Below are positions 24,066-35,229 of a DNA stretch of 64,000 nt, piece by piece. Source of the stretch: Athripsodes cinereus (Eukaryota > Arthropoda > Insecta > Trichoptera > Leptoceridae); assembly GCA_947579605.1 (NCBI GenBank), contig OX388324.1:20157746-20221745 (forward strand), read 5' to 3'. Numbering within the stretch: the stretch's first letter is position 1; each line of letters starts with the position of its first letter. The position numbers were made by a program, and so were the translations under genes. Under the pieces are notes generated by a model, which had not been told where the DNA came from, ran no database searches, and saw only the letters and a list, made by a program, of their open reading frames with translations.

Positions 24066-24236
24066 TCGGTAGTCTGGGGGTAGAGTCTCGGCCTCATGAG
24101 CAGGGGGTCCGTGGTTCGATCTCAGGTGCTGGCAAACTCCCCTTTCACGACACAAGCTTTTAGCTTACTGTGAAAGGTGTATAAGGTTGTATTTGGGTTT
24201 ACAACAAAACCAAGACATATCTTTAAAAAAAAAAAT
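24066..24236 (+). mobile_element. SINE-A (tRNA-derived), most complete copy
   Basis: The tRNA-like head has an A-box-like GGGGGTAGAGTCTCGG (24076 onward) and a B-box GTGGTTCGATCTC (24111-24123), the internal Pol III promoter layout. The body continues 'gctggcaaactcccctttcacgacac', 'agcttactgtgaaaggtg', 'tgtatttgggttt' and an A-rich end (24225-24235). It needs a LINE partner for mobility. The likely source tRNA cannot be named from this copy. Confidence 0.85.
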
Positions 24237-25618
24237 GTTGTTTTACATGATTTAAAGGTTGTGTTGATTTTTGAACTTTGATCTATCTAGTTGTCTATAC
24301 ACAGCTTAACATCAATGCAAAATATTTTTAATATTATTTTCAGTTAGGTAAAAGCTCCCTAGAACATTCTGATTTGTTCGTAGAAATGAAATACATTTTC
24401 AGGAAATCGCGACGCAAATTATTATATATTTTACGTCCTGAAAAATGTTGCAGTATTTTATATTCGAAATGTCATATTGTTTTATTGCTAAGGCTTCTAG
24501 TATTTCGTAGTTACTGTATAGCTACTGAAAAAGGCCGTTTGGAACAATTCTTTCCATGTAAAAAATGGAGGACGTTTTGGAATCATTCCAAATTATTTCA
24601 CTGCTATTTTATTTTTTATTTAGTAATAAAACTTATGTCCAAGTCTGGCGCTGTACGGAAAATAATTAAATTGTCAAAAAAATAAACTAATGCCACTTTT
24701 ATATGTTTTTTTAATAATAATCTAAGCAATGTTTTCAAAAAATTAAAAAGCTTACAAAATATAGGAGTTTTGTTGATTTTTCACTATTTCTAAGTAATGA
24801 TCCCAAGAAAACTTTATTTCGTTTCAATGAACTAAATAAATAGGGTACCTACTTGACTTCATTATAAAATCAAAAGGGATAACTGATACTCACAATAAAA
24901 AAATCTTTAATATGACCTTTGATAAAAAGGTATTGGCACTCACACACATAAATTGTCTGAAATGGAAGTCTCAGCCTACTTTTTTACATTTTTAATGAAT
25001 TTCTTTACCTTTTTTGTATTCTGCATGTAAAATCAATTTAAATACTTAACGTTTTTTATAATATTTCGTTCCTCATTACTATTCCTCTCCAGAATACAGG
25101 AAGTTAAAAACCTTATTTCACAACGTGAATTAAATAATTTCACATCATTATGAAACAAATACCTTATGTTGGACATTATTTTATTGAATTTTGAAGATTC
25201 GAAACGTAAGTATTGGCAACAGGTAATTTAATTAAAAATATAGTAATTATGAAGGGTTATTTGTATAAAATTGTCTTAAAAAAAATTCAAAGGATGGTAG
25301 TTTGTACAGAAAGCATTATTATCTCCAGCCAATTTAACTAACAAAAGTTCATTTATTTTCACCTCAAACATTATTTAAACAATAATTAACCAGTGTATGA
25401 GTTAATATGATTGTAACCAGCAAGAGATAATCAAAAAAAGGTTTGCTAGAACATTGAATTAGAGACCCACCACACACCCGTATATCTCAGGAGTCATAGA
25501 TCCCAATTTATTCGCACATTCAAACCATAATTGTCTTCACGGGCGGGATAGGACAATACATACACGTGTAACTACCATTGCGGTTAACAAAAGACAATGT
25601 CAAAGCTTTCGGTATACA
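24237..25618. other. No gene seen; AT-rich spacer
   Basis: A 103-codon ORF at 24374-24685 is rich in Lys, Phe and Tyr without a recognisable motif and is probably chance. No repeats were identified. Confidence 0.45.
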
Positions 25619-25700
25619 GTATCTCCCGGTGGCTTAATTGGACAAAGCAAGCTTCGCGACAAAGATAGGTTACGGATTCGAGTCCAATTCAGGATACCTA
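25619..25700 (+). other. tRNA-like sequence (SINE head or tRNA pseudogene)
   Basis: It has a near-consensus A box TGGCTTAATTGG at 25630 and a B-box-like GGATTCGAGTCC at 25674, 44 bases apart. A D-stem GCTT/AAGC can form and the ends can partly pair (GTATC / GGATAC), but the T-stem and anticodon stem are mismatched. A functional tRNA is unlikely. A tRNA-derived SINE head or pseudogene fits better. Confidence 0.5.
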
Positions 25701-26524
25701 CTACCAAATGAGGTGACGTTGTCTTTACTTAGCCATTTCATTATTATGGATTCTTGTGTTAAAATAATTTACATCATTCAAACAGACTGGATCGTACACT
25801 TTATTATATATTAACATCATACTTTATATAAGTCACACGCAGAGTCCGAATGAATTTAATAATAATCTTAATATATTACAGCAATATTTCGCAAAGATAT
25901 TATTGTATAAGGATTTTGATTCTTTCAATATAATAATATTATTATTACTGTCTGAACTTTCAGATTAATTCTTATTTATAAGAATAAGATTAAGCGTCGC
26001 CTATAAATTGAGCTTTTTTTAAGGTGATGATGATTTGAATTTAAGTGATGACGTACTTAACCCTCTGAGTTTCAAATTAAATAGGAGATTCCGATTTTTT
26101 TATTATAAAAAAATATCAGAAACCTCGATTGACGAACCATGTCTACACAATGCAACATTGTGTAAAATATAATCGGAAGAAGTGAAAAAGGTGTCCCAAC
26201 GCTTACGAATTGGCCTTAGGCTGGCTTAAGTGATTCAACAATTCCACCATTCTCACTGTCACAATGTAAGGTTCACCAATCGAGAGACGCTTTATGCAAA
26301 TTTAAGAAGCAACCATCTTTTTGGGATCTCATTTTTCAGATCTAAAATGGATCGCGATCTCCCATTATTATGCACAGCATATTATAACTTATTGTCGAAA
26401 TAATTATTAACTATAACCATTTTTTGATTAAGACCCGTGTATTTTTACAAGAAGTTGCATTTTTTTCTTTTCATAAATATAAAACAAAAATATATTATTC
26501 TGCGATTGCCGAATAATATATTTT
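25701..26524. other. No gene seen; AT-rich spacer
   Basis: Contains ATT/ATA-rich patches (25918-25940). The word 'tcaatcgagagacgc' near 26279 and similar 'ccaatcgaga' at 27980 suggest a further low-copy repeat that I cannot delimit. Confidence 0.4.
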
Positions 26525-26605
26525 TGCCACCCATCCTGAATTTTTGTTGTTGAGAGAGGATGGCTTGTATATTTGTTATCAGCTGGCTATCTGATAACAC
26601 TGGCT
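26525..26605 (+). mobile_element. SINE-B fragment
   Basis: Words 'tttgccacccatcctgaat', 'gaggatggcttgta' and 'agctggctatc' occur in SINE-B order. 'ctggctatctgataacactggctatctgaa' shows a small internal duplication. Confidence 0.55.
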
Positions 26606-26818
26606 ATCTGAACACCTCCAAATTTGCAGAAAGGAGCTTTAGAGCCGCCGCGCCATCCATCTGGAACAGACTGCCCACAGATCTGAGGGTGAATCAGTCC
26701 ACAACCACATTTAGAACCAAGTTGAAAACACTACTGTTCGGGAGAAGTCACGGCGCCCTTGAGATGGTCACGGATCATTAAACGGCGCCACATATAAATA
26801 GTCCGATTATTATTATTA
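26606..26818 (+). pseudogene. CR1/L2-type LINE C-terminal fragment with (ATT)n tail
   Basis: The translation contains SFRAAAPSIWNRLPTDLR and TTTFRTKLKTLLF, the conserved C-terminal block of CR1/L2-like LINE polyproteins ('R.F...AP..WN.LP..LR......F...LK..LF'). The protein ends at 26781 and the sequence then ends in an ATT microsatellite (about 26807-26818), matching simple-repeat tails of such LINEs. Everything 5' of this is missing. It may be directly fused to the SINE-B fragment upstream. Confidence 0.75.
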
Positions 26819-27412
26819 TCTCTCTTGTGCCAGCCTAGATTCAATTCGTAAGCATTGGGATGCTTTTCTCACTTTTTCCGATTAAGTTTTGTAATTTTAA
26901 ATAACGTTTTTTTTATTGCAATGTTTTGTAGTTTTGCTTTCTTTGCGTGGTGGCCAAATCCAGTTAAATAAAAAAAAATGTAAATATTCTAATCTAATCG
27001 TTAAGCATTATTATTATGTAACAAAAGTGATACAAAATAATATATACCTATTAATCATGTTATATTCGATTAATTAAAATATCATGTTTTCAAGACAAAA
27101 ACAATACAATAGAAATGGAAACTATTTACTTAGTTGTTCTACTGAAAAACTAAATAATAAATAATGATCGTATGCCTACATAATCTTTTGTTGTTTTGTG
27201 ACAAGGAATTTTCTCTCTATTTATCTACATAATTATTATTGTATGTCTACTTATCTAACTTATTTTGTTTTTGTATGATTCAGATGTTTTACATTATTGT
27301 AAACATGATTCATGAAACATGAATCTACAAAAATAGTATTTGAATCTATTCTTATTTGTGTTTTGTTAATGAAAATATGTATGTATCTATGTATGTATGT
27401 AATATGTATTAA
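26819..27412. other. No gene seen; AT-rich spacer
   Basis: AT-rich with a TATG/TGTA microsatellite at about 27375-27402 immediately before a SINE-B copy. Confidence 0.5.
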
Positions 27413-27667
27413 TCCCGTGGAGCACCCGGTAAAGAATTGGTCTCCCACTCTTCTCCGTAAGTTTTCGAGTGTCCTGTAAAAGGCAGGTGTTCGAAAAAAT
27501 AAAGACATTATACATCTTAAATTCAGCGATGAGGTTTGCCACCCATCCTGAATGTCTTGTTTTTATATTGGCACGAAGAGGACAGTTTGCATGTTTCTTA
27601 CATGCGGCTGATCTGCTGGCTACCCCACTTGTGGGATATGCCGTGATGGTATAGTAGTAGTAGTAGT
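27413..27667 (+). mobile_element. SINE-B copy, well preserved, (TAG)n tail
   Basis: This is the reference copy for the family in this window. It starts CCCGTGGAGCACCCGGTAAA, ends GTGATGGTATAG plus a TAG repeat (27651-27667) and is about 255 bp. It contains a 61-codon frame (27469-27654) that is also open in the copies at 30677 and 63063. No clear A box is visible. 'GGTGTTCGAA' at 27487 resembles a B box. A trinucleotide tail suggests LINE-mediated mobility. Whether it is a true SINE or the 3' end of a LINE is undecided. Confidence 0.85.
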
Positions 27668-29052
27668 AAATATGTATGTATTTACTCTTATAGAACGACA
27701 AAATAATTTCTGATCACTCTTACACGAGTGGGTGGGGTTTAAATATAAAATGAATTAAACAAATGCCCTGAATATGAACTTTCATCCATTGAGCATGTTT
27801 CGTGATTTTATCCAGGCACGAAATCGAAATAACCCTTGGTGGAATCGGTTAACATTGTCTATGGACGCGGAAAGTTGTCACTTAAGACAGCCTTGAATCA
27901 ATTCATAAACGTCGGGACGTTTTTATCACTTCTCCCGGTTAGATTTTACAAAATGTTACATTATGTAAACGTGGTTCTCCAATCGAGATATCTGCCCAGT
28001 TTTCTTTAATATCAGAATTCTGTTATTCAGTAACGTGATTTTTAGCTGGATAAAGTTGTGAAGCTATTATTCCGTGATTGTGAATACAAGTGATAAATAA
28101 AGAGCTCAACCCTAGACATCAAAAATACAAATGTTATAGGAAAATATTAATATAATAAGCACCAGATTACAGTTAATTTTTTTGGACAATAATCTATATA
28201 ATGAAGGAATCAGGGGCTTAAGCTAGTGTAAGATGTAATTACTCATAATAATATACAATGTCTTTATGAAAACTATGACAATGCAGAATTCCTTAACGAT
28301 TCAATATATTATTTTATTATTATCATATATTAAAATTCAATACTTAAAAAATATTACCACAGGCTAGTTAAAAATCCAAACAACAATTTAATGCCCTGAT
28401 GAACAATTTTTAAAGAGTATGCCTTAATAAAAATGTTTGCACATAGGTACCTGTTTTTGAATATGCAACGACGGTATACCATTTCAATTAAATCGTATTT
28501 AGAGCATTTCATTCTAATAGGAAATTTAAATTTATTTATTTATTTTATTCTTCTTGCACATCATCATTCATATAACAAATTAAATAAAGCAGTATACACA
28601 AGAAAAAATGTGATGATGTGCAGTGGCGAGATTATCACTATATTGTGATTTCTTCCATCTAACCACGTCTCATTAACACTAAACAGAAATAAAAACAATA
28701 ATAACAAAAACACAAACAATAAGAAAAATAGCTACAAAAATTTAATCGATTGTAATATAAAGTATGATATGTGTTGGAAAATTTCGACAATTGTGCAGTA
28801 AAGAATGAATAAATAAATAAACAATTGCTGTTTTTTTACTCGTGTATATCAATTAACGAAAAATTTTATACACTGACTTTCATAAGTACCTACTGACTAT
28901 ATTTACACATAAACTTTTGAACAATCGTTTTTATTGTGAAGAAGAACTATTCAGCTCGACATTTTGTAAATGAGTATTTATACAACATCACAACATATAT
29001 TATCGCTCGCTAGCAACAAAAACGTCATAATGCGTTAGAAATACAAAAATGC
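27668..29052. other. No gene seen; AT-rich spacer
   Basis: No coding signal. 28628-28650 contains CAGTGGCGAGATTATCAC, which resembles a hAT terminal sequence, but no partner end was found. Confidence 0.45.
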
Positions 29053-29405
29053 CGTATTTTGCATCATCTATGATGTGTCCAATCCTCGTTCTCATATCTC
29101 TATCGGTGTGAGAGGGATAGCACATGTGTCATTATGCCGTCTTCATATTATCAGAGTTAGATTAACACTTGCTACACCAGTATATCATGTAGAGTCGGGG
29201 TTTAGCGTTATCTTTGCATAGATACTGTATTTTTTATCATCAATGCTGTGTCCAATCCTCATTTTCCTATCTCTATCGGTGTGAGATAGATAGCACATGT
29301 GTCATTATGACGTCTTCATATTAGAGTTAGTTTATCAATTGCAACACCAGTGTATCATGTAGAGTCGGGGTTTTGCGATATCTTTGCATAGATATTGTAT
29401 TTTTT
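29053..29405. repeat. Tandem repeat, ~172-bp unit, two copies and a start of a third
   Basis: The unit at 29053-29226 is repeated at 29227-29396 with roughly 85-90% similarity by eye, and a third begins at 29397. Landmarks in each unit are 'tgtgtccaatcct', 'ctatctctatcggtgtgaga'-like, 'agcacatgtgtcattatg', 'atcatgtagagtcgggg' and 'tctttgcatagata'. A small hairpin (CTATCTC ... GAGATAG) lies inside. It may be a short satellite array or an internal repeat of a transposon. Confidence 0.85.
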
Positions 29406-29976
29406 TATATATGGCGCACTGAGCGAAAGTTAAGTTACTTAATAAATTTTATTTTACATTTGAATGATATAATTTCGAGAAATGTAATTTTTTTATTAAA
29501 ACAGTTTTTCTTTTTATCATAACAAAAACGTTAATTTCTGCTTTACATTTTGTTGTTTTAAATAACAATAACATTTTCTTACTAGGAAACCTTATTAAAA
29601 AATATGTTTAGGAATATTTTAAATTAAAAGGAGATAATAATATCAATACTTATTCTGTAACAGTGAAAGATCGATATAAAAATGAAAAATTTACCAAATG
29701 CTGATTTAGAAAACAAACGTTTATTTCAAAGCTGCATTTTTTTGAGATATGTCAAGGTCCAATCCAACAAGCGATATATACAGTAATACGATAAAATTAC
29801 GTAATTTCCATAACGTTTGAATCATCGGAAACCGTTGATATGAATTTAACGAATTCTTATAAAAAATATTGTATTGTACTTTATGCTTATAATTATGAAA
29901 AATTCTTAAGAGTTCAAAATTGAATCTAGTTCTGAAAAACATGAAACAATTCAAAAATCCTAATTCAATTCGAGTT
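29406..29976. other. No gene seen; AT-rich spacer
   Basis: Nothing recognisable. The minus-strand ORF here draws its only distinctive residues from the SINE-A that follows. Confidence 0.5.
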
Positions 29977-30084
29977 CGTCGGTAACCTGGAGGTAGAGTC
30001 GGGGCCGCGGGTCCGGGGTTCGATCCCAGGTGCCGGCAAACTCCCCTTTCACGACACAAGCTTTTAGCAAAAAAAAAAAAAAAA
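29977..30084 (+). mobile_element. SINE-A copy, 3'-truncated with poly-A
   Basis: The tRNA-like head is 'ggtaacctggaggtagagtc', with the B box GGGGTTCGATCCC at 30016-30028. The body 'tgccggcaaactcccctttc' stops at 'cttttagc' and goes straight into a run of A (30069-30084). Compared with 24066-24236 it lacks about 60 bases of the 3' body and some of the anticodon-region bases. Confidence 0.85.
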
Positions 30085-30676
30085 TTAAGTATGTAGTTGA
30101 AGGAAATAATATTGTTTTGAATTTTAATAATAATAAAATTAACGAAAACAGAGGTTTGACGAAAGTATCCCTCAACTTGACAGAAAGTTTAGCCACAAAA
30201 AGTAAGTTGAAGCTCCCTTTAGGTATGTCTAAACACTTACTGAGTTTTTATTTAATTCAAAATTGCTTTGATTTCATCAAAAAACGGAGTAAAACCATGC
30301 CGCAAAACTTTTTACGCGAAAACTTTTTAATTATTTTCGTTTTATATTTTATTAGTTTTATTATTATTCTCCTTCTGTTGTTTTACTGAAAATCACGAGC
30401 TTTTTATATTGTACTTGACAATATGATTTTGTTATTTTTTTTTAACAAAATGTTCGTAAATTTACAAACAAACAAAAATTCTTTATTAATAAAAAACAAA
30501 ATGAATCGGCACAAAAATGATTCACGTTCATTTTGTGAAGTTTTGAGATTTTGATGGTGATTTGAGAATCAAATTCTTAAGGACGGCCGTGTGTTAAATG
30601 AAAGAAATCGACGTGCGTGTATGAATGTAAAGTAAAAAAGTCTTAATTTTCACATTGTACTAACGGTGGGTTTATT
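30085..30676. other. No gene seen; AT-rich spacer
   Basis: A plus-strand frame of 119 codons (30030-30389) begins in the SINE and is low complexity (Lys/Asn/Phe/Leu rich). It is judged to be chance. Confidence 0.5.
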
Positions 30677-30936
30677 GCTACTAGTACTACTACTACTATA
30701 CCATCACGGCATATCCCACAAGTGGGGTAGCCAGCAGATCAGCTGCATGTAAGAAACATGCAAACTGTCCTCTTCGTGCCAATATAAAATCAAGACATTC
30801 AGGATGGGTGGCAAACCTCATCGCTGAATTTAAGATGTAAAATGTCTTAATTTTTTCGAACACCTGCCTTTTACAGGACACTCGAAAACTTACGCAGAAG
30901 AGTGGGAGACCAATTCTTTACCGGGTGCTCCACGGG
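30677..30936 (-). mobile_element. SINE-B copy, well preserved, (TAG)n tail
   Basis: Minus-strand copy, nearly identical by eye to 27413-27667, from CCCGTGGAGCACCCGG at 30936 to a TAG/GTA tail at 30677-30700. The 61-codon frame is open (30696-30881) with only two amino-acid changes from the 27469 copy. Confidence 0.9.
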
Positions 30937-31714
30937 ATATGCCTGGGTTTATTGCCTGCAGGCAATTTCTTACAACCGAGCTGTATGTAGAATGAAGAAG
31001 AAGCAAAAGAGGAAACACTATGAAAGTCAATTTTAATTTAGATTTGAAAATAACACTGATGAATATTCATTTTTAAATATTTTAATCAATTGAAAGTAAA
31101 CATTGTTTTTTCTATTCAATTTACACTACTTATTGTCATTCTTGTATAGATGATTCAAAGAATTTTTAAATAAATCTCAATTGGTATAAATGTAAATGTA
31201 ACAAATAAATAGACTAGCTCGACAATGTTTGCTTAATTAAAGTAAATATATTTTAACAAAATTTTGACTCTGAGTATTTTTGCTCCAACAACATATAAAT
31301 TTATGTGCACATATTATCAGTAAGTTACAAGCTTGTTACATAAAATAAAGGCTGTATCTTTTATGTCGTATACCTGAAACTCACGTAAACTGAAGACACG
31401 TGTAAAGCTTATGAACTTGAATTTCAGCTCTGTAAGTAATATATTAAACGAAATATATTATGTATTTATACAGTCGAATGAAATTTTCATACTATAGGAT
31501 TCTATTATGTACTAGTACATTTTTTAAATTCAGAGCAAAAAGTCTAAAAAAAACAATAATACCATTATTACACTTCCACATATGGAGTAACCAATAGACT
31601 AAGTGTATGGTAGACGTAGATACGCTTATCAATTATATAATAAGAAATAAAAAAAAGGAAATATTTACATAGCAATTCAACTCGTGACTATAAATTTGGG
31701 AACTACTTTTAACG
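30937..31714. other. No gene seen; weak SINE-B trace
   Basis: AT-rich. 31562-31620 carries 'cattattacacttccacata' and 'ggagtaaccaatagactaa', faintly like the 3' part of SINE-B on the minus strand, too weak to annotate separately. Confidence 0.35.
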
Positions 31715-31770
31715 TGTTTTTTGTCTAATGATGAGAGCAAAAGCTTTCAACAATTTGCTCGCAAATTATA
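31715..31770 (+). repeat. Hairpin module copy (single)
   Basis: 'taatgatgagagcaaaagct' followed by 'ttcaacaatttgctcgcaa' matches the module consensus CCTGATGATGAGAGCGGAAG plus CTCTTGAAAGCCGGC loosely. No inverted partner nearby. Confidence 0.5.
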
Positions 31771-31888
31771 AAAGTCATAAATAGAATTACATATTTATTT
31801 CGTTATAATTTCTTTGATATATAATGAAACTAACACCGGCGACCATCATTCGACAATTTCAAAAAAATAATATATAGCACCGTATAGT

Positions 31889-32095
31889 TTACTCCAACTC
31901 ATTTTGAAGAAAAAATTGAGGGGTAATCGCGGTATGGGAAGGCGGCAGAATATGTCCTGGCTGAGAAATATCTGAGAGTGGACCGGAGTCCGGAGGGTAG
32001 AAGAACTGTTCCGGTTCGCACAGGACAGAGAAGCCTACGCCAGGGTGATAGCTGACGTCGGGGGGACCTGACATGGCACTTTAAGAAAAAGTATT
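31889..32095 (+). pseudogene. RTE-type LINE C-terminal fragment
   Basis: The plus-strand reading gives SLLQLILKKKLRG, GMGRRQ, MSWLRNI, a stop, EWTGVRRVEELFRFAQDREA and YARVIADVGGPDMAL. It aligns with the end of the RT at 4442-6541 (WLKNLRQWFGIPDA.., DREEYQEMVANL) and more closely with 19494-19745. It is 5'-truncated and contains a frameshift and a stop. Confidence 0.85.
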
Positions 32096-33230
32096 GTTAT
32101 GTTTCTCATTCTCATCCATTTCAAGGGTGCTCTTAACCGGAAACTGAATTAAGTGGGTGTAAGTCCAACTGTCTGATAGACTGTGATCTTGGTGAAAATA
32201 TAACCTGTTCCTTATTTGGATAACACTCTCCCCTTTCCACGCGTTCATTATTTTTTACACTTACAACGCTAAAACGTTGTTATTTCATTAAGGATTTATT
32301 TATTTTTAACCTTGATTGCGAAACGTTAAATCATACGTAAATCATCTAAAGGATCTTGTTTTTCTTTGTGTTCTTTTTATGATGAAATATAGTGTTAATA
32401 ATAACATGTTGTGAAAGTTTACTGGCATGTAAAACTTACAATATTTAACTTTTACTTTAATGTCTGTAAAAGCTGTCTGTTTATTAATAACATAAAAAAA
32501 ACAAAGTTTTTTTTCTTTTATGGCCTTCAATGGTTACCTCACGAATGCTTTGTTTAACATGAAATGAGACGAAAAAATATAATATGTGTTTCAATCAAAT
32601 ATGTTTGTTATTAAGAAAAATACGAAACAACAAAATCGAAAAAAATAATATTCGAACTTTTTCATCTTCTGAGAAGTGTGAACGGGCAATAATAATTTAA
32701 ACTACCGTAAAAAATAAACTTAAAAAAAACATTTTAAATTACCAGATTTAAGTTTTATTTATAGCAAAGCTTTGGTAATTTATTAAAGTTTTCGTTAAAC
32801 AACTCAAACCATTTTGTAAAGTTCACCTTTATGGTGTTATAAAACAGATCAGTGCTGATGTTTTTACAGGCATAAAATATTTTATTGCGCATTTTTATTG
32901 ATACAAAATTTCCCAATCGTTTAAATAGTAATTTATGTTCAGATTTATTTTATATCTACGACCAATTTATTTATTATCTTTAGGAAGTTGATGTTTTTTT
33001 TTATAAAATCCAATTCTGGAATTTTTCAGTTCTTCCTATAACATTTTATATAGTAGTATGAACATTGTCAAGTCATCACAAAATATTTTTTTTTATTTCA
33101 TGCATAAAAATACTATACATTATGCTTTTTGTAATTATTATTTTTATTGTTCTCCAATGAAGTAAATTCATAATGAATAAAATTGTAACAATAATTTCAT
33201 TGATTTTTTTCTTCTTTTATACTCATAAAA
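32096..33230. other. No gene seen; AT-rich spacer
   Basis: AT-rich with homopolymer runs. No coding frame of note. Confidence 0.5.
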
Positions 33231-33251
33231 CTCTCTCTCTCTCTCTCTCTC
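33231..33251. repeat. (CT)n microsatellite
   Basis: About ten CT units. Confidence 0.9.
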
Positions 33252-34260
33252 ATTGGTTGGGTTCTATGTGTGGTGTCTGTCTTCAGGGACCTTTAGGTTC
33301 AAGGTTCACTGTGGATACTTCAGGATGTCAGGATGGGAGCTTTGGAGGTAGATGGTGAACTTGGGTCGTTCTATAATGTAGTGCAACATTGTCCCTTTTG
33401 GTTCGTTCGTTAATTAAGTTTATATAATTATGAAGTATCTATATAAATCTTCAATACCCTCACGCTGTGTCCCAGTAGGGGTAGGCAGAGAGCGGAACGC
33501 CATAGGTATGTTTATTTATTTTTTTATATTGGACAATAAACGGCATTTTCCTTTTACAATACATGACAAATTAACAATATTATCCAAACATCAAAAAATG
33601 AATACGTAGGTATAGATCAATCCTTACAAACTTCCTTCGCTTCCTTCGCATTTATCAGATTTCTCTGAAATTATTTATGTGACAAATCAAAAATATTCAA
33701 AACTTAGATAGTGAACGGAGAGATAATTGAAAATTGAGATCCTTTTCTCCATCTAGGAATGAAATTCACAATTTTTTTTTGTACATCGCTTCGAAATTTA
33801 AAAAAAAAACATAAATAACAAAAGATACAAGTTTTTTAAACTGCAAATATTGTAATTCTTCCTACTAATCCATAACATCGAAAATGTTCACTGTCCTGAA
33901 CGTAGTACTCTAACACGACGCACCCTGGTGTCTAAATGACGCGCAACAAAAAAACATAACACGTAAGTAAATTTCTCGATTATTCATGAAGCTACTAGTA
34001 TTAGTAGAGCAATAAGAGTTGCTAACAATATTTTCTTGTTAGTATAATTTGTAGGCGGAACACAAAAATAACTCAAGCGGCGTTCGTTTAGTACATTTCT
34101 CATTCTGTAGCGTTTAAATTCTTTCCTTTATTTATATTTCATTAAAAAATGTAAACATTACATTATTACATGAGTACGAACACTGATAATGTATTATGTA
34201 CTGTAATTTAATAGGATGTTAAATAACGGAACATTTCACTTTCTATATTTAAAAAGTCCT
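33252..34260. other. No gene seen
   Basis: 33262-33360 is slightly GC-richer ('gtgtctgtcttcagggacct', 'caggatgtcaggatgggagc') and might be an old repeat fragment. 33461-33505 holds 'gtcccagtaggggtaggcag'. Neither could be assigned. Confidence 0.35.
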
Positions 34261-34325
34261 CATAATCAGACTAACGTAACAGTTACGTAACGTTAGCCTG
34301 ATGATGAGAGCGGAAGCTCTTTACA
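34261..34325 (+). repeat. Hairpin module with palindromic flank
   Basis: CCTGATGATGAGAGCGGAAG followed by CTCTTTACAGG. Immediately upstream, 'ctaacgt' and 'acgttag' flank a short loop, and the pairing continues imperfectly (CTCATaATCAG against CTGATgATGAG). This copy therefore retains part of an inverted partner, as at 58355. Confidence 0.65.
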
Positions 34326-35131
34326 GGATAGATCGCGATCAATATAGACACTGTGGAAGTACTAAAAAACTTATATGTTTTTTAATAAAATAATTTGCAT
34401 CCAATTACCGTGGATCGACAACATAAACAGGAAGTTAATTTATGTATTTCCGTTAGGATTGCAATGTGAAATGATTAAAATAACATCAATTGAAATGCAA
34501 TCACATAAATAACAACAGTTCATGATTTCTTGATAAATAAATGTGTACAATTTAATGTTTTTTTTATGGAAAAGGCGTTCTGAATCTATAAATTTAAACG
34601 AAAATTTCCAGTCGGTTGTCACTTCATAATTTGTACCCTTCAAACCAAAGTCAGAGCTGTACAAAAGACATTCTACAATGTGGATCATTAAATATGTGTT
34701 TAACTTAACAGGATGCTCTAAAACTTACAGAAAAGCGCGGCAGGGATCTTCTATTCCGGAGACTTTAAATTAAATTAATTAACTCGACAAAGTTTTTAAT
34801 TAGACACGTAAACAATATAACGTAAAAATTCGTTCATATTCTGCTTGAAACGAGCAAATTTTGACGTAATTGTACAGTCGTATACATTTATGTGTTAAAT
34901 AAGACATTTATTCTTGTTTTATGTTCAATTTGGGCTAGTGGCACTTAAAAAAACTTTCATAGACATAAAATTAATACAGCTTCACGTAGATACAGACATA
35001 AACAGCCGTACCTATTCAGAAAAATAAATGCCAACATATTTTGACTGGACTAACTAGACATGCCTTTAGTTTAACCTCACTTAATAAAAAAAAACTTTGC
35101 TAAAAGAAAAAATTGTTACAACTAGAGTTAT
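34326..35131. other. No gene seen; weak SINE-B trace
   Basis: 34710-34745 ('aacaggatgctctaaaactt', 'acagaaaagcgcgg') faintly matches the SINE-B start on the minus strand. Otherwise AT-rich and featureless. Confidence 0.35.
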
Positions 35132-35210
35132 AACTATACCATCGGCCTATCCTACAAGTGAGGTAGCCAGCAGACCACCTGCAAGCAATAAACATGTAAG
35201 CTGTCCTCTA
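35132..35210 (-). mobile_element. SINE-B fragment
   Basis: The minus strand contains 'agaggacagcttacatgttt', 'gctggctacctcacttgtag' and 'gccgatggtatag', the 3' third of SINE-B. The rest is absent. Confidence 0.65.
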
Positions 35211-35229
35211 CATTTTTTTTATCCCTGGT

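Noticed and set aside
24374..24685. 103-codon plus-strand ORF
   Set aside because: Low-complexity composition typical of AT-rich chance ORFs, no homologous motif, no support from context.
28628..28650. hAT element end (CAGTGGCGAGATTATCAC)
   Set aside because: No matching inverted end or 8-bp duplication could be found nearby.
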